Shown here one piece after another: positions 1-9,823 of a stretch of 64,000 bases of DNA. Position 1 is the first letter of the stretch, and each line of letters starts with the position of its first letter. The DNA lies in the NCBI GenBank assembly GCA_039621445.1, contig CP154954.1, positions 36,875,703-36,939,702 on the forward strand, written 5' to 3'. Source of the stretch: Euglena gracilis (Eukaryota; Euglenida; Euglenophyceae; Euglenales). Below the pieces are notes generated by a model, which saw only the letters and a list, made by a program, of their open reading frames with translations, was not told the origin of the DNA and did no database searches. Both the position numbers and the translations under genes were made by a program.

Positions 1-62
1 GGTTCAGGACAGAACCGGCGTCCCCCCCACGGGTTTTCCGGACGCCGGACAGAACCGGCGTC
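1..62. repeat. Edge fragment of the GCCGG palindromic family
   Basis: The window opens inside a pair of inverted motifs (GGACAGAACCGGCGTCC and its complement GGACGCCGG) separated by a C run and followed by CGCCACCCCTTTT. The same arrangement is seen at 7376-7505 and 9097-9232, so this is a truncated member of that family. Confidence 0.7.
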
Positions 63-938
63 CGCCACCCCTTTTGCAGTATATACAAACGGGCGCCTGT
101 CTTGAAACCGTTCGACCTTTTGTGAAATCTCTTATTTGCCTCATCATCCTTCTTTAAAGCTGTGAAGTGTGCAATGTTCGGTGGCACTGTGTGTGGATCT
201 CCGACATCCACCCAGCTTTGGGTGGATGTGCGAGGGCTGTCGCGGCGCTATGTAGTTGTTCAGTTTCCGTTGTGATCCTGGTTGTGATTGTGCCCTGGTG
301 ATTTTTGTCTTTTGTCTGTCACGTTTCTGTCGTTAACCCTATTTCAGCTCTTGTTGAGCTCTGGGGCACCAGTCCCCACACATTCTTTTGTGCCTTCAAT
401 TGTGGGTTCACTAGGGTGGTGGCATTCGTGAAAAGTGGTCAGAAAGAAAAGTAAAAAGATCGTGAAACTTCATGAAATTTCAGGGGCCGGAAATTTCAGT
501 CACGACCCTGGGATTCACAGATCCTTTTGTGGCTTCAATCAGTTACCAGCTGCCTACATCCCACGGGCGCCTGTCTTGAAAACCGTTTCATACAAACGGG
601 CGCTTGGTCTTGCAAAGCCGCCCAGAACGCCGCCCGCCACTGCGGGCCGCCGGCCTGTACGGCCTGCCTCCTCAATATGCTCCCATCCCACGTGGAAAGT
701 GGAATGTGCCAATAGTTAGAAGCCAGCACCTTTCTTCCAGCTGGGAGTCATGGTGGTGGAAACGCAAATTGGTGCCAAATGTTTTTTTGGTATTTATCAT
801 GTTTCCAGCTAGCCTGGCACTTCCCGTTTTTAAGACATGGATCGGAGAAAGCAGTTCTTTGCTTGATGGTGAAGCAAGAAAAAACATATTGGCAGGAAAT
901 CTGTTGTTTGGGCGACATCCTGTCATGGAAGCTCCACT
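63..938. other. No gene recognised; diverged short repeats
   Basis: No convincing coding region. The motif GGGCGCCTGTCTTGAAA occurs at about 91 and 565, and a related inverted form is at about 3903-3925, so this stretch probably belongs to the outer part of a larger nested inverted repeat. The short open frames between 435 and 730 overlap each other in several frames and look non-coding. Confidence 0.4.
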
Positions 939-1226
939 CAGGGGTTTTTTTTTTAGTCTTGGCCCCCCTCCCCCCCCCCAGGGGGGGGTAGGGTGGGTGG
1001 GTCCCTTGGACCCCTCCCCCCCCGGGGGGGGGGGGGGGGTGGGTGTAAGGGCTGGTGGGTATATATTTTTCGGTGCTGAAGGCACCAAAAAATATGAAAA
1101 GGTGCTATTTTCAGCATTTTTGGACATTTTCGGGCAAAAGTGGGTGGGTCCCCTGGTGGGGGGGGACACCCCAGGGGGGGTGGATGCCGACCCCCTCCCC
1201 CCACCCCCGGTCTTAAAAAATCCCTG
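939..1226. mobile_element. hAT-like miniature element, copy 1 (decayed)
   Basis: It begins CAGGGGTTTTTTTTTTAG and ends with the inverted form TCTTAAAAAATCCCTG. The interior (G/C tracts, GGTGCTGAAGGCACC hairpin, the word GGTGCTATTTTCAGCATTTT) matches the copies at 3482-3647 and 58689-58947. Unlike those two, the flanking 8 bases (GCTCCACT and GTTTCAGT) do not match, so no target duplication is visible here. Non-autonomous; there is no transposase ORF. Confidence 0.65.
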
Positions 1227-1984
1227 GTTTCAGTGACAAATTTTCTTTTTGTTGCAAATTTTCTGCCATTTTGCCACTTTCTGCCCACTTGAACGTTTTT
1301 GTGAAAATCAGGGGGGGGGTGATCATGATGATGATGATGGCGACGACAAATATTATTATTATTATTATTATTATTATTGTTATTGTTATTGTTATTATCA
1401 TTATTGTTATTCTCAAAAAACGAGGAATTTTTTGTTGAACCCCGGAAAGGTTTGGAGCAGGCTTCTTTAAGTGAACGTCCTTTTTTGGCCCCCCAAAAGC
1501 CCCCCCCCCCCCCCGGACCTCCTCTTCCTTCCCTTTTTGGGGGTGGGTGCTGGGCACCCCCCTCCCTCTTAAAAAAAGAACTCTTCCCTTCTTTCCGGCT
1601 TTATCCCAAAGTGCCTTGCATTCACCTCCCCCCCCCGTCTCACAGTTCCGTGGCTGCTGGTGGTGGCTGGTCCCCCTCCTCACCGCCATCGGCGCCGCCA
1701 GCTGGACACGCAGGGCGGCGCTGTGAAAATGGTCAGTTCGGGGGTGGCCAGGCGATTTCCCTTTGGGAATGCACCCACACAAACTGGGCGATGAGGATTT
1801 TCTCACAAAAGAAATCCCCCCCCAATCCTGGTTGGTGAACATGTGGTGACCCCAAACGTATTTCTCAGTGCAAAGTGGCAAATCTTCTCTGCGGTGGGGG
1901 GTCGGCACGCCGTGGCGAGGTTTCCGGCTAGGGGGGGGGGAGGGGGGTTTTTGGCGTTTTTTGGCGTGGCGAGAGTGGCAAACG
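1227..1984. repeat. Microsatellites and C-tract DNA
   Basis: Contains an ATG/GAT trinucleotide run at about 1323-1340, an ATT run at about 1350-1378 and a GTTATT run to about 1412. These are followed by C-rich DNA with no convincing coding frame. At 1880-1985 there are diverged copies of the CGTGGCGAGG motif found again at 3230-3410. Confidence 0.6.
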
Positions 1985-3225
1985 GTAGACTGGGGGGGGG
2001 GGTCCTGGGTGGTCGGCCGACTAGTCGGCCGACCACCCAATTGGTCGGCCGACTAGGCCTGGTCGGCAGCTAGTCGGCGAGACAGGGGGGGGGGGGTCCT
2101 GGGTGGTCGGCCGACTAGTCGGCCGACCACCCACTCTAATGTAGTTACGGGCCAGTCTCGCCGACTTTTAAGCCCCCCCCTGAGAAAAAACTTTTGTCCA
2201 AATCAACCCAAAACCAGTCAAAACCCACCCAAATGGCTCCAGAACCCCCCAGTCGGGGGTGAATATGCAAAAAACTGGGGGCAAAATGTCCATTTTGGGC
2301 CACTTTTGGTAAAAGAACACTTCTCCTCGTTGGATTTTCAATATATAAGTCAAAATTTGCACAAAAAGGACTTAGCCCCGGAGTATGTTGCCAACATAGA
2401 AGGGATTTTGTTATTTGAGGGGGGGGGTGGGGGGGGGCGGAGCCCCCCACGCCTATGCCAAAGTGAGCCACAAAAACGACTTAGCCCCGGAGTATGTTGC
2501 CAACATGGAAGGGATTTTGTTATTTGAGGGGGGGGGTGCGGGGGGGGCGGAGCCCCCCCCGCCTATGCCAAAGTGAGCCACAAAAACGACTTAGCCCCGG
2601 AGTATGTTGCCAACATAGAAGGGATTTTGTTATTGGAGGGGGGGGTGCGGTGGGGGGGCACCCCCGCCTATGCCAAAGTGAGCCACAAAAACGACTTAGC
2701 CCCCGAGTATGTTGCCAACATAGAAGGGATTTTGTTATCTGGGCTCGGGTGGGGGTGGAGGGGGGAGTTTTCAGCCTGTCGTGATGCAGAATGCTTGCAT
2801 TTCTAAAGGATTTTCATGTAATCCCTGTTTCGTCATTGGTTTTTTACCCCTCCGGACCCCATCAAGGGCCCACTGACCCCCCACCGACCAAAAATTTCCA
2901 TCTGAGGGTGTTCCTGTTGGTGTAAGGCACTTATTTGGCCCCATCCGGACCATTTCCGGGTGGTTTGGACCCGCCACAGACCATTTTTATGCCCACCGAC
3001 TAGCCACCGACTAGTTTGCATACAATTTTCTTCATAAAAAGTCGGCGAGACTGGCCCGTAACTACATTAGAGTGGGTGGTCGGCCGACTAGTCCGCCGAC
3101 CACCCAGGCCCCCCCCCCCCCTGTCTCGCCGACTAGCTGCCGACCAGGCCTAGTCGGCCGACCAATTGGGTGGTCGGCCGACTAGTCGGCCGACCACCCA
3201 GGACCCCCCCCCCCCCAGTCTACCG
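1985..3225. repeat. Large inverted repeat with arms of about 190 bp
   Basis: The left arm (about 1985-2172) and right arm (about 3033-3225) are nearly exact reverse complements. The order of motifs is GGTAGACT, G run, GGTCGGCCGACTAGTCGGCC palindrome, GGCGAGACAG, G run, a second palindrome, then TAATGTAGTTACGGGCC. One base differs inside a right-arm palindrome (GTCCGCC for GTCGGCC). The loop of about 860 bp holds the 110-bp tandem array. The arms themselves are chains of self-complementary GGCCGACTAGTCGGCC blocks separated by G runs. Confidence 0.9.
2361..2755 (+). repeat. Tandem repeat, 4 copies of a ~110-bp unit
   Basis: The word GAGTATGTTGCCAACAT recurs at 2381, 2490, 2600 and 2705, giving spacings of about 109, 110 and 105 bp. 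Units are separated by a variable G tract and GGAGCCCCCC. The first two spacers are nearly identical, which indicates recent amplification. It lies entirely in the loop of the 1985-3225 inverted repeat. Confidence 0.9.
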
Positions 3226-3420
3226 CCTAGGACCCGTGGCGAGGGGGTCCCGGATGGGGGGGGGAGGGGTGCACGGGGGTTTGCCAAGAAAATTTTCTTT
3301 GGCGGGCCTGACATTGCGTGGCGAGGGGGTCTGAAAAGGGGGGGGAGGGGGGGGGTAAAATGGCGTGGCGAGGGGGTTGGTGAGGGGGGGGGGGAGGGGT
3401 GTGCCGACCCCCCGGTGTTT
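3226..3420 (+). repeat. CGTGGCGAGGGGGT repeat family, plus orientation
   Basis: Three or four copies of GTGGCGAGGGGGTC(T/C) are separated by G tracts and unique words (CCGGATG, TGAAAAG, AAAATGGCG), ending in GTGCCGACCCCC. The reverse-complement arrangement, with the same words in the same order, occurs at 15437-15545 and 17762-17990. Confidence 0.85.
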
Positions 3421-3481
3421 GTCCTCCCTGACAGGTAGTTGCAGATCCCTAACAGACCCATTTTGGGGTTTTGGCCAGAAG

Positions 3482-3647
3482 CAGGGGTTTCTTTTTAATC
3501 TTGGACCCCCGGGGAGGGGGTAGGTGGCCCCCAGGGGAATATTTTTGAAAAGGTGCTATTTTCAGCATTTTTGCGATTTTTAGCCATTTTTGGGGAAAAG
3601 TGAGTGGGTCCCCTGGGACCTCCCCGGTCTTTTAAAAAAAACCCCTG
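3482..3647. mobile_element. hAT-like miniature element, copy 2 (166 bp, intact)
   Basis: The ends are CAGGGGTTTCTTTTTAATC and the inverted TCTTTTAAAAAAAACCCCTG. They are flanked by an exact 8-bp direct repeat GCCAGAAG (3474-3481 and 3648-3655). An 8-bp target duplication plus a terminal CAGGGG is the signature of the hAT transposon superfamily (established knowledge). No coding capacity, so it must be mobilised in trans. The interior matches copies 1 and 3. Confidence 0.85.
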
Positions 3648-3655
3648 GCCAGAAG

Positions 3656-3860
3656 TGTCCACCGAGGAATGGCGCGCCCCTGCCGCAGATCTCGCCCATC
3701 GACAGCAGCCTGGCCAACACGTTGGCGTGGGCAGCGGTGGCCAGCACCTACGGCTGGCTGTGGGTGACTACCTCCGCCCACGGCTGCTGGGTGCCGCGCC
3801 GCTGCCCATGCTCCGCGGTTGGGGGGCTTTTGCCCTGGGTGTATGGTCTTGAAAACCGTT
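3656..3860 (+). other. GC-rich patch, possible exon relic
   Basis: A 190-bp GC-rich segment without the homopolymer tracts typical of the surroundings. Two plus-strand frames stay open, one reading ISPIDSSLANTLAWAAVAST. I could not choose between frames and recognise no domain. It may be a fragment of a captured or decayed gene. Confidence 0.25.
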
Positions 3861-3978
3861 TTTTTGGGAACGGTTTCTGCTAAAACCGGTTAATGTCAGT
3901 CGATTTTCAAGACAGGTGTCGGGTGAGATTTAAACACATATGGACTTTTCGTGAACTCTGATACGAAAACTGTGTCCA

Positions 3979-5210
3979 GAACGCCGGTTCGGGCGTGAAG
4001 CCGTGTTCCAGAACGCCGGTTCGGGCGGCAGCCCGAACCAGCGTTCTGGACACTACACAAAAATCGTCCATGTCACCCGGACACACCGTGTGTCCGGGTT
4101 ATGGGCGCCGAATGGATGGACGATTTTTGTCTATATCCGTTGACTAAGAGGCCCAAGACACACACTGTGTCTCGTGGAACTTAGCCACGCAATGTCTACC
4201 CCGTATTTTTTTGCGATTTTTTGTCAAATTTTCAGTTCACGAGGACACACACTGTGTCTCGTGGACTGCCAGTCCACGAGACACAGTGTGTGTCCCAGTC
4301 CACGGGGACACACACTGTGTCTCGTGGACTGCCAGTCCACGAGACACAGTGTGTGTCCTCGTGAACTGAAAAAATCAAGAATTCCCACTGGTCCGACCAA
4401 CAAGTGCCCCCCAATAACTTGGCCTTTCGGCAACTTTTGGCTTAGAGCATAAAGGTTTCTCGTGGACAAGTTTTACCACATTCCACTACCTGTCCTTGCA
4501 GTTTTTTCTTTCGGAAAATGAAGAAGACCGCAAACAGTGTGGACCGCATGCTCCCCCGACCCCCGAAACCAGATGAATTTGTTGCTACACTGGAAAAGTA
4601 TTTGGTCGATTTGCAGAAGGGCCCTGCTGTTGACCCAATACACGGTACGTTGTTGGCCAACGTGTTGGAAGAGAAGCCAAAAGGGACCGCAAAGGCTGAG
4701 CGTGTAGCTGTTACACGCCTGTTGGAGTTCCAGCAGGTGTGTAAACATCTGAACGCTCAGTATGAGGACCTGGATGGCTTTTTTTCCGCATGGGCTGGTT
4801 GGGTCATTGACCCCAGATATTTGTTTGATGAGGCTACCCTCATCAATCAAGCTCAGCAACAACGCCGCGCCAACTGTCTCTCAGCTGTTACAGCTCACGG
4901 TTGTCCGGTGACCATCTTTCCACTGCCCTGCTGCATTGCATTAGATGTAGAACACCTCGCATTTCTGGCAAACACCTTTTATTTTTCAGTCCACGAGACA
5001 CAGTGTGTGTCCCAGTCCACGGGGACACACACTGTGTCTCGTGGACTGCCAGTCCACGAGACACAGTGTGTGTCCCAGTCCACGGGGACACACACTGTGT
5101 CTCGTGGACTCAGTCCACGAGACACAGTGTGTGTCTTGGGCCTCAGTCCACGGATATAGTTGTTGAAACCGTGGATTAGGGGCTCTGGCTTCACGCCCGA
5201 ACCGGCGTTC
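3979..5210. mobile_element. Terminal-inverted-repeat element carrying an ORF
   Basis: The outer inverted repeat is 24 bp (3979-4002 and 5187-5210, core CGGTTCGGGCGTGAAGCC). Inside it is a second inverted repeat (about 4129-4180 against 5107-5165: CTATATCCG, GAGGCCCAAGACACACA). Each inner arm then carries several head-to-head copies of CCACGAGACACAGTGTGTGT. The centre (4450-4985) is unique and contains the ORF below. I saw no clear target duplication. Structure suggests a DNA transposon or a gene fragment boxed in by nested palindromes; no known transposase is visible. Confidence 0.6.
4518..4985 (+). CDS. Unidentified ORF inside the TIR element
   Basis: An ATG at 4518 opens a frame that runs without a stop to 5159, but the last ~55 codons read through the palindromic repeats, so only about 155 residues look genuine. 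Composition is protein-like, with acidic and basic helical stretches (KPDEFVATLEKYLVDLQK, TRLLEFQQVCKHLNAQYEDL, GWVIDPRYLFDEA). It is preceded by a possible acceptor (CCTTGCAG just before 4501). I recognise no family and see no DDE/DDD catalytic pattern or zinc finger. It could be an exon of a host gene caught between inverted repeats or the cargo of the element. A GC donor (GAG then GCTACC) near 4830 would be an alternative end. Confidence 0.45.
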
Positions 5211-5235
5211 AAGGAATGCAGGCCAATTTCGGCCT

Positions 5236-5880
5236 AAATACCCCCCCCCCCCTAATTGACCGTGGGACCTCTCCAGGGGACCCCCCTTTTGGTCAATTAG
5301 GGGGCAGGGTTCGATATAAGGACAGGTGGGGGGGTGGTCCGACCCCCCCCCCCTGCGGGCCAGGAGGGGGGGGGGGGGGGGGGACACCCCCCCCCCACCT
5401 AAACAGGTGCGCGGTCAGGGTGGCCGAATTTTCGGCCCGGCGCGAAGCGCCAGGCCGAAAATTTTTGACCCCCCAAAACGACCAAAAGTGCCATTTTGGG
5501 CACTTTTTGGGCAAAAATGTGCCAAAAATGCAAAAAATTTTCGGCGCGAAGCGCCGGAGGAAAAAATTGACCCTTTTTGGGGGGGGTCAATTTTTTGCCC
5601 CCGAGGGTCGGTCCGGACCCCCCTTGCAGGTGGGGGGTGGTCCGGACCCCCCCCTGCGGGCCAGGAGGGGGGGGGGTGGGGGGGACACCCCCCCACCTAA
5701 ACCATGTACGCCCTCCTTATATCGAACCCTGTTAGGGGGGGGGTTCAATTAGGGGGGGGTTGGTCAATTAGAAGGGGGGTACCGTCAATTAGGGGGTGCT
5801 TCAGCACGGAATCCCCCCGGGCAGTCAATTAGGGGGGGGGTGAAAAAATTTTCCCCGGGGCGTTTGGTCAATTAGGGGAG
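5236..5880. repeat. CAATTAGGGG inverted-repeat element
   Basis: Copies of TCAATTAGGGGGG face inward and outward at both ends (about 5240-5305 and 5735-5880). Inside them is a second inverted pair (GGGTTCGATATAAG at about 5308, CTTATATCGAACCCTG at about 5713), then a third (GGTGGGGGGTGGTCCGACC blocks). The core holds GGCCCGGCGC..GCGCCAGGCCGAAAATTTTT. The same nested order recurs, rearranged, at 21700-22560, and partial cores occur at 39840, 50270, 53160 and 63310. Confidence 0.8.
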
Positions 5881-5899
5881 GCATGTCGATCGGCCGATT

Positions 5900-6330
5900 G
5901 AAGTTTTCACTGGTCTGGTGCCATATCACCCATCGATCGAAAGCTCTTCTCAAGGGCTTTTGGTAGATGGCCACAGGATTCAGCCATTATGCACACAGCG
6001 CTTATTTTCAGCGATCGTTCATTCCAAAATTTGACATCTTAATTTGTGAAATCCCACACCTCAGGTGCCATACAGCATATCAATTGAAAGCTCTCGCCAA
6101 GACCTTTCATTTGGTACCCTCAGAACTCAGCTACACTGCAGAGCACTCTGAAAATGGCGATCGCAATTGCCGACCCTGTTTGCAAAGTCGAATTTCCTAT
6201 GTTTCACCAGCAATGTTGCCCATCGATCGAAAGATCTTCTCAGGGGCTTTCAGCAGATGGCCTTAGATTCCAGCCGTGCTGCATGGTGTTCTACTTCAAA
6301 AATTCCCCAAATTTGGCCAAATGGAAATTG
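5900..6330 (+). repeat. Diverged GATCGAAAGCTCTT tandem units
   Basis: The motif ATCGATCGAAAGCTCTTCTC occurs near 5933 and a close relative (GATCGAAAGATCTTCTCAGG) near 6225. Each is followed by GATGGCC, a variable base or two, AGATTCAGCC-like sequence and a roughly 250-300 bp unit. The two units within the left arm of the 6463-9100 inverted repeat (at about 6660 and 6955) are members of the same series. Confidence 0.6.
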
Positions 6331-7175
6331 TTGCACAAAGTACCCCAATACCCCCCAAAAACTGCTGGCCAAATACCCCCCAAAAACTCAACCTGTCCAG
6401 GTTTTGGCCTGGAGCCCTCAAAAAAGTTTGCCCAAAGGTCTCTAGTACAAAAAAGAGGTGTCGGACGCCGGTTCTGTCCAAAGCCCGGCGTTCCAAACGC
6501 CGGGCTTTGGACAGAACCGGCGTCCCCACCCTTCGGCCAAAGGACACTCCCGGGACCAATCTCCGACCACTGATCTGCAATGTCACACCACTTTGCACTT
6601 CACCAAATTCCGGCGATCGCGAGGGTATTTCTGGCTGTGTCAATCGTCCAGGTATAAAATCACCCCTCGATCGAAAGCTCTTTTCATCAGACGACTGGCG
6701 ATCACCACCAAATTCAGCCACGTCGCCTGGAGCTCTTATTTTCTGTCAGTGGGGAATCCTAATTTCACAACTCTGGTGCCCCCCCAAGGCCCTCAGGTCG
6801 TTGATTTGAAGAGGAAAAACGTTTCTGTAAGGTTTATTAAGCATCTTAAACCAAAAATCGCTAAAAATTGCGACAAATTTCGACTCAGATTCTGGCCGAT
6901 CCGACGATCGCGAGCGTATCTCGGGCTGCGTGCAACGTTACGGTACCAAGTTACCCCTCGATCGAAAGCTCTTTTCAACAGACGACCAGCGGTGCTCATT
7001 AGATCTTTCCACGCTGCACGGTACTCTATTTCCAAATCTGGGCCAATTTTCACCAAATTTGGATATCCACCCCAGTGGTCCCCAGATGGCAAAATTCATT
7101 GTCCTTGATGGTCGAAACACTCATATCACCACCTTAGGGCCACTTTTGGGCACTTTTGGTGCTTTTAGGAATGAA

Positions 7176-7505
7176 AATTGGACGCCGGGCTTTGGACAAA
7201 GCCGGCGTTCCTAACGCCGGGCTTTAGGACAGAACCGGCGTCCGGAAGCCCCTGGGGGGGGGGGACGCCGGTTCTGTCCTGAGCCCGGCGTCTCAAACGC
7301 CGGCTTAAATTTTTTTGCACTGCGCCCCAAAAATACTTGCACTTTGTTCCAAAAAAATTTGCACTTTGCCATTTAAACCGGCGTTTGAGACGCCGGGTTC
7401 AGGACAGAACCGGCGTCCCCCCCCCCCCACGGGTTTTCCGGACGCCGGTTCTGTACTAAAACCCGGCGTTAGGAACGCCGGTTTTGTCCAAAACCCGGCG
7501 TCCGG
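7176..7505. repeat. GCCGGTTCTGTCC palindrome cluster
   Basis: Multiple head-to-head copies of GGACGCCGGTTCTGTCC and GCCCGGCGTC, interrupted by G or C runs and by a short TTTTTTTGCACT tandem at 7309-7370. This is the core of the loop of the large inverted repeat. Related clusters lie at 1-62, 6463-6530 and 9097-9232. Confidence 0.8.
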
Positions 7506-7671
7506 TTTTCATTCCTAAAAATGTCACCAAAAGTGCCCAAAAGTGACCCTACAGTCCCTCGGCGTAAATTTTCCCCCCCCTAGGGAGGGGTTTTTGGGCT
7601 CTTGACCAGGGGGGGGGGAAATTTTCGGCCGTTTCGGGCACTTTGTCCCGTCCCTTCTATTCTTTGAAGCC

Positions 7672-7851
7672 ATGAAGCCGACCGGCATTCGGAATTCATT
7701 TGCCGTATGTTGTGGGGTTGTTATGGTATATTCCCGAACACCTCTGTTCAGGGCGGTGGGTCTTATTGATAGATACATGCCGGGGATGGTTCAATGGACA
7801 AAAAACCCAAAAGATGCCAAGTCCTCGACCCAGGGGCCATGCAAGTGGTGA
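7672..7851 (+). CDS. Candidate exon in the inverted-repeat loop
   Basis: A 59-residue frame from ATG 7672 to a stop at 7849-7851, also open upstream to about 7640. It reads like protein (RTPLFRAVGLIDRYMPGMVQ, WTKNPKDAKSS), and its sequence lacks homopolymer tracts, unlike everything around it. LFRAVGLIDRYM resembles the helix found in cyclin boxes, but that is too short to call. No strong splice sites were picked. It is also possible that this is a relic. Confidence 0.3.
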   Translation: MKPTGIRNSFAVCCGVVMVYSRTPLFRAVGLIDRYMPGMVQWTKNPKDAKSSTQGPCKW

Positions 7852-8592
7852 AGCTGTGCTGCCCTTGCATGTACACAAAAAAGTCCCAACCCACCTGCCT
7901 TAGCTGTTCCTCTGGGGCTGAAGGGGGGGGGGGAAAGTTTTCGCCTGTTTCGGAGCCTTTTGCAAAACCAGGAAAATTCCCAAATTTCAGGGGGGGGGAA
8001 ATTTTCGGGGGGGGGGACAATTTACGGCTAGGGACTGTAAGGTGCTGGTATGACTGTTTCAACCATCAAGGACAATGAATTTTGCCATCTGGGGACCAGT
8101 GGGGTGGATATCCAAATTTGGTGAAAATTGGCCCAGATTTGGAAATAGAGTACCGTGCGGCGTGGAAAGATCTGATGAGCACCGCTGGTCGTCTGTTGAA
8201 AAGAGCTTTCGATCGAGGGGTAACTTGGCACCCTAACGTTGCACACAGCCCGAGATACGCTCGCGATCGTCGGACCAGCCAGAATCTGAGTCGAAATTTG
8301 TGGTTATTTTCAGTGATTTTTGGTTTAAGATGCTGAATAAACCTTACAGAAACGTTTTTTCTCTTCGAATCGACCACCTGAGGGGTCCTGGGGGGTACCA
8401 GAGTTATGAAATTAGGATTTCCCAGTGACAGAAAATAAGAGCTCCTGGCGGCGTGGCTGAATTTGGTGGTGATCGCCAGTCGTCTGATGAAAAGAGCTTT
8501 CAATTGAGGGGTGAGTTTGTACCAGGACGATCGACACAGCCAGAAATACCCTCGCGATCGCTGGAATTTGGTGAAATGCAAAGTGGTGTGAC

Positions 8593-9033
8593 CAGGCTTT
8601 TGCTTAAGGACCCCCGGGGGGGGGGGGTACTGGCTAGCCAATCGGCTAGACACTGGAAAAAGTGGACTAGCTAGACCCCCCCTCCCCCCCGGGGGGGGGG
8701 GGTCCGGGGGTCCCCCGGACTGGAAAAAAAAATTTTCCTCCGGCGCACAGCGCCGGAGGAAAAATGAGGTTTTTAATAGGTTTTTGGCTGATTTTGTTCC
8801 AAAAATTTCAAAAAATGGCTAAAAACGGGCATTTTTGGCCATTTTTGGGGGTCCCAAAAAAAATTTTCGGCGCTTCGCGCCGGTCACTGGAAAAATTTTT
8901 TCCACTAGCTAGCCCTGCTAGCAGACCCCCCCCGGGGGGGTCTGCTAGAAAACCCACTAGCCAAATTTGGACTAGCTGCAGTCCAGCCCCCCCCCCCCCG
9001 GGGGGGTACTGCAATCCCTTAAGCAAATGCCTG
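8593..9033. mobile_element. hAT-like non-autonomous element (441 bp)
   Basis: The ends are CAGGCTTTTGCTTAAGG and its inverted form CCTTAAGCAAATGCCTG, with one mismatch. They are flanked by an exact 8-bp direct repeat GGTGTGAC (8585-8592 and 9034-9041). The uninterrupted sequence is preserved in the left arm of the giant inverted repeat near 6577-6584, which shows the empty site and proves insertion after the inverted duplication formed. The interior has G/C tracts, GCTAGC-type palindromes and a CGGCGC hairpin but no ORF. A second terminus, CAGGCTTCTGCTTAAGG, occurs at about 28938. Confidence 0.9.
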
Positions 9034-9096
9034 GGTGTGACTTTGCAGATAAGTGGTCGGGGATTGGTCCTGGGAGTGTCCTTTGACCGAAGGGTG

Positions 9097-9232
9097 GGGA
9101 CGCCGGTTCTGTCCTGAACCCGGCGTCTCTAAAACGCCGCTTTAAACAAGGGGTGGCGGACGCCGGTTCTGTCCAAAACCCGGCGCCGGTTCCGTCCAGA
9201 ACGCCGGGTTTTGGACAGAACCGGCGTCCGCC
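9097..9232. repeat. GCCGG palindrome cluster
   Basis: Four or five inverted copies of GGACGCCGGTTCTGTCC and GGACAGAACCGGCGTCC, closing the outer end of the giant inverted repeat. It ends in CGCCACCCCTTTT exactly as the copy at 1-76 does. Confidence 0.8.
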
Positions 9233-9241
9233 ACCCCTTTT

Positions 9242-9823
9242 TTGATACTTTTGTCCCAAAAAAAAGCCTTACACTATAGGTACACTCCGGTTGAAGTTTA
9301 AAAAGGCAATTGTGCAAAACACCCAATCCAAGGGCAAAAAAATTCGGAACGAATGCTTTTGGAATGTGCAACCATTTTTGAGGAAAAGTGCGAACAAATT
9401 GGTGGTATGTGCAAACATTTTTGAGATTAAGTGCAAGAAAATTGACCGGAAGTGTAAAAGCATGCGGAGCGAAGTGCAAAAAAATTCGGTTGTTTGGTGT
9501 AAAAAATATTTTCTTAAAAAGGTATGTTTTTTAAAAAAACAAAAACAAACCGTCAACCTTGGCACTCGGCCGACTACCCACCACCCACTCCCCCTCCCAG
9601 TCGACTGTCTGGCACCCGTGCCGACCCCTCCCCCCTGTCCCTCCAATATGAAACACCCCCTCGGGAGCCAAAATCCTGAGGACGTTGCAGCTATGCCATG
9701 GTGTGGGGAATCGGTCTCAGCCAAAGCCCCCCCCCCCCCCCGCCGGCAAGGGGGTGCATGGGTGCATGTGGGGGGGGGGAGGTGATGGGGGGGGGGGGAA
9801 TGGACAACTGCAATGGTCTGGTC
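9242..9823. other. No gene recognised
   Basis: 9290-9540 contains loosely periodic GTGCAA/TTTTTGAGG words, similar to the AAATTTGCACTTTG words at 7310-7370. From 9560 to 9810 it is C- and G-tract rich. If the minus-strand RRM gene continues, its next exon should lie below 9824, but I could not find one. Confidence 0.35.

Larger units (their letters stand above)
6463..9100. repeat. Giant inverted repeat, arms of about 600 bp
   Basis: The left arm (about 6463-7145) reads as the reverse complement of the right arm (about 8025-8592 continued at 9042-9100). Shared landmarks are GGACACTCCCGGGACCAATC, CACCACTTTGCACTTCACC, CGATCGAAAGCTCTTTTCA (twice) and CAGATGGCAAAATTCATTG. The right arm is split by the insertion at 8593-9033. 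The loop (7146-8025) contains further GCCGG palindromes, a second small inverted pair (CTACAGTCCCTCGGCGTAAA at 7550 against TTTACGGCTAGGGACTGTA at 8022) and the candidate exon at 7672-7851. Confidence 0.9.

Noticed and set aside
672-1288. Overlapping proline/glycine-rich open frames on both strands
   Set aside because: They translate C and G runs of a miniature transposon; composition only.
5216-5752. Open frames of up to 178 codons in the CAATTAGG element
   Set aside because: Frames are made of PPPP/GGGG stretches from homopolymers and are open on both strands.
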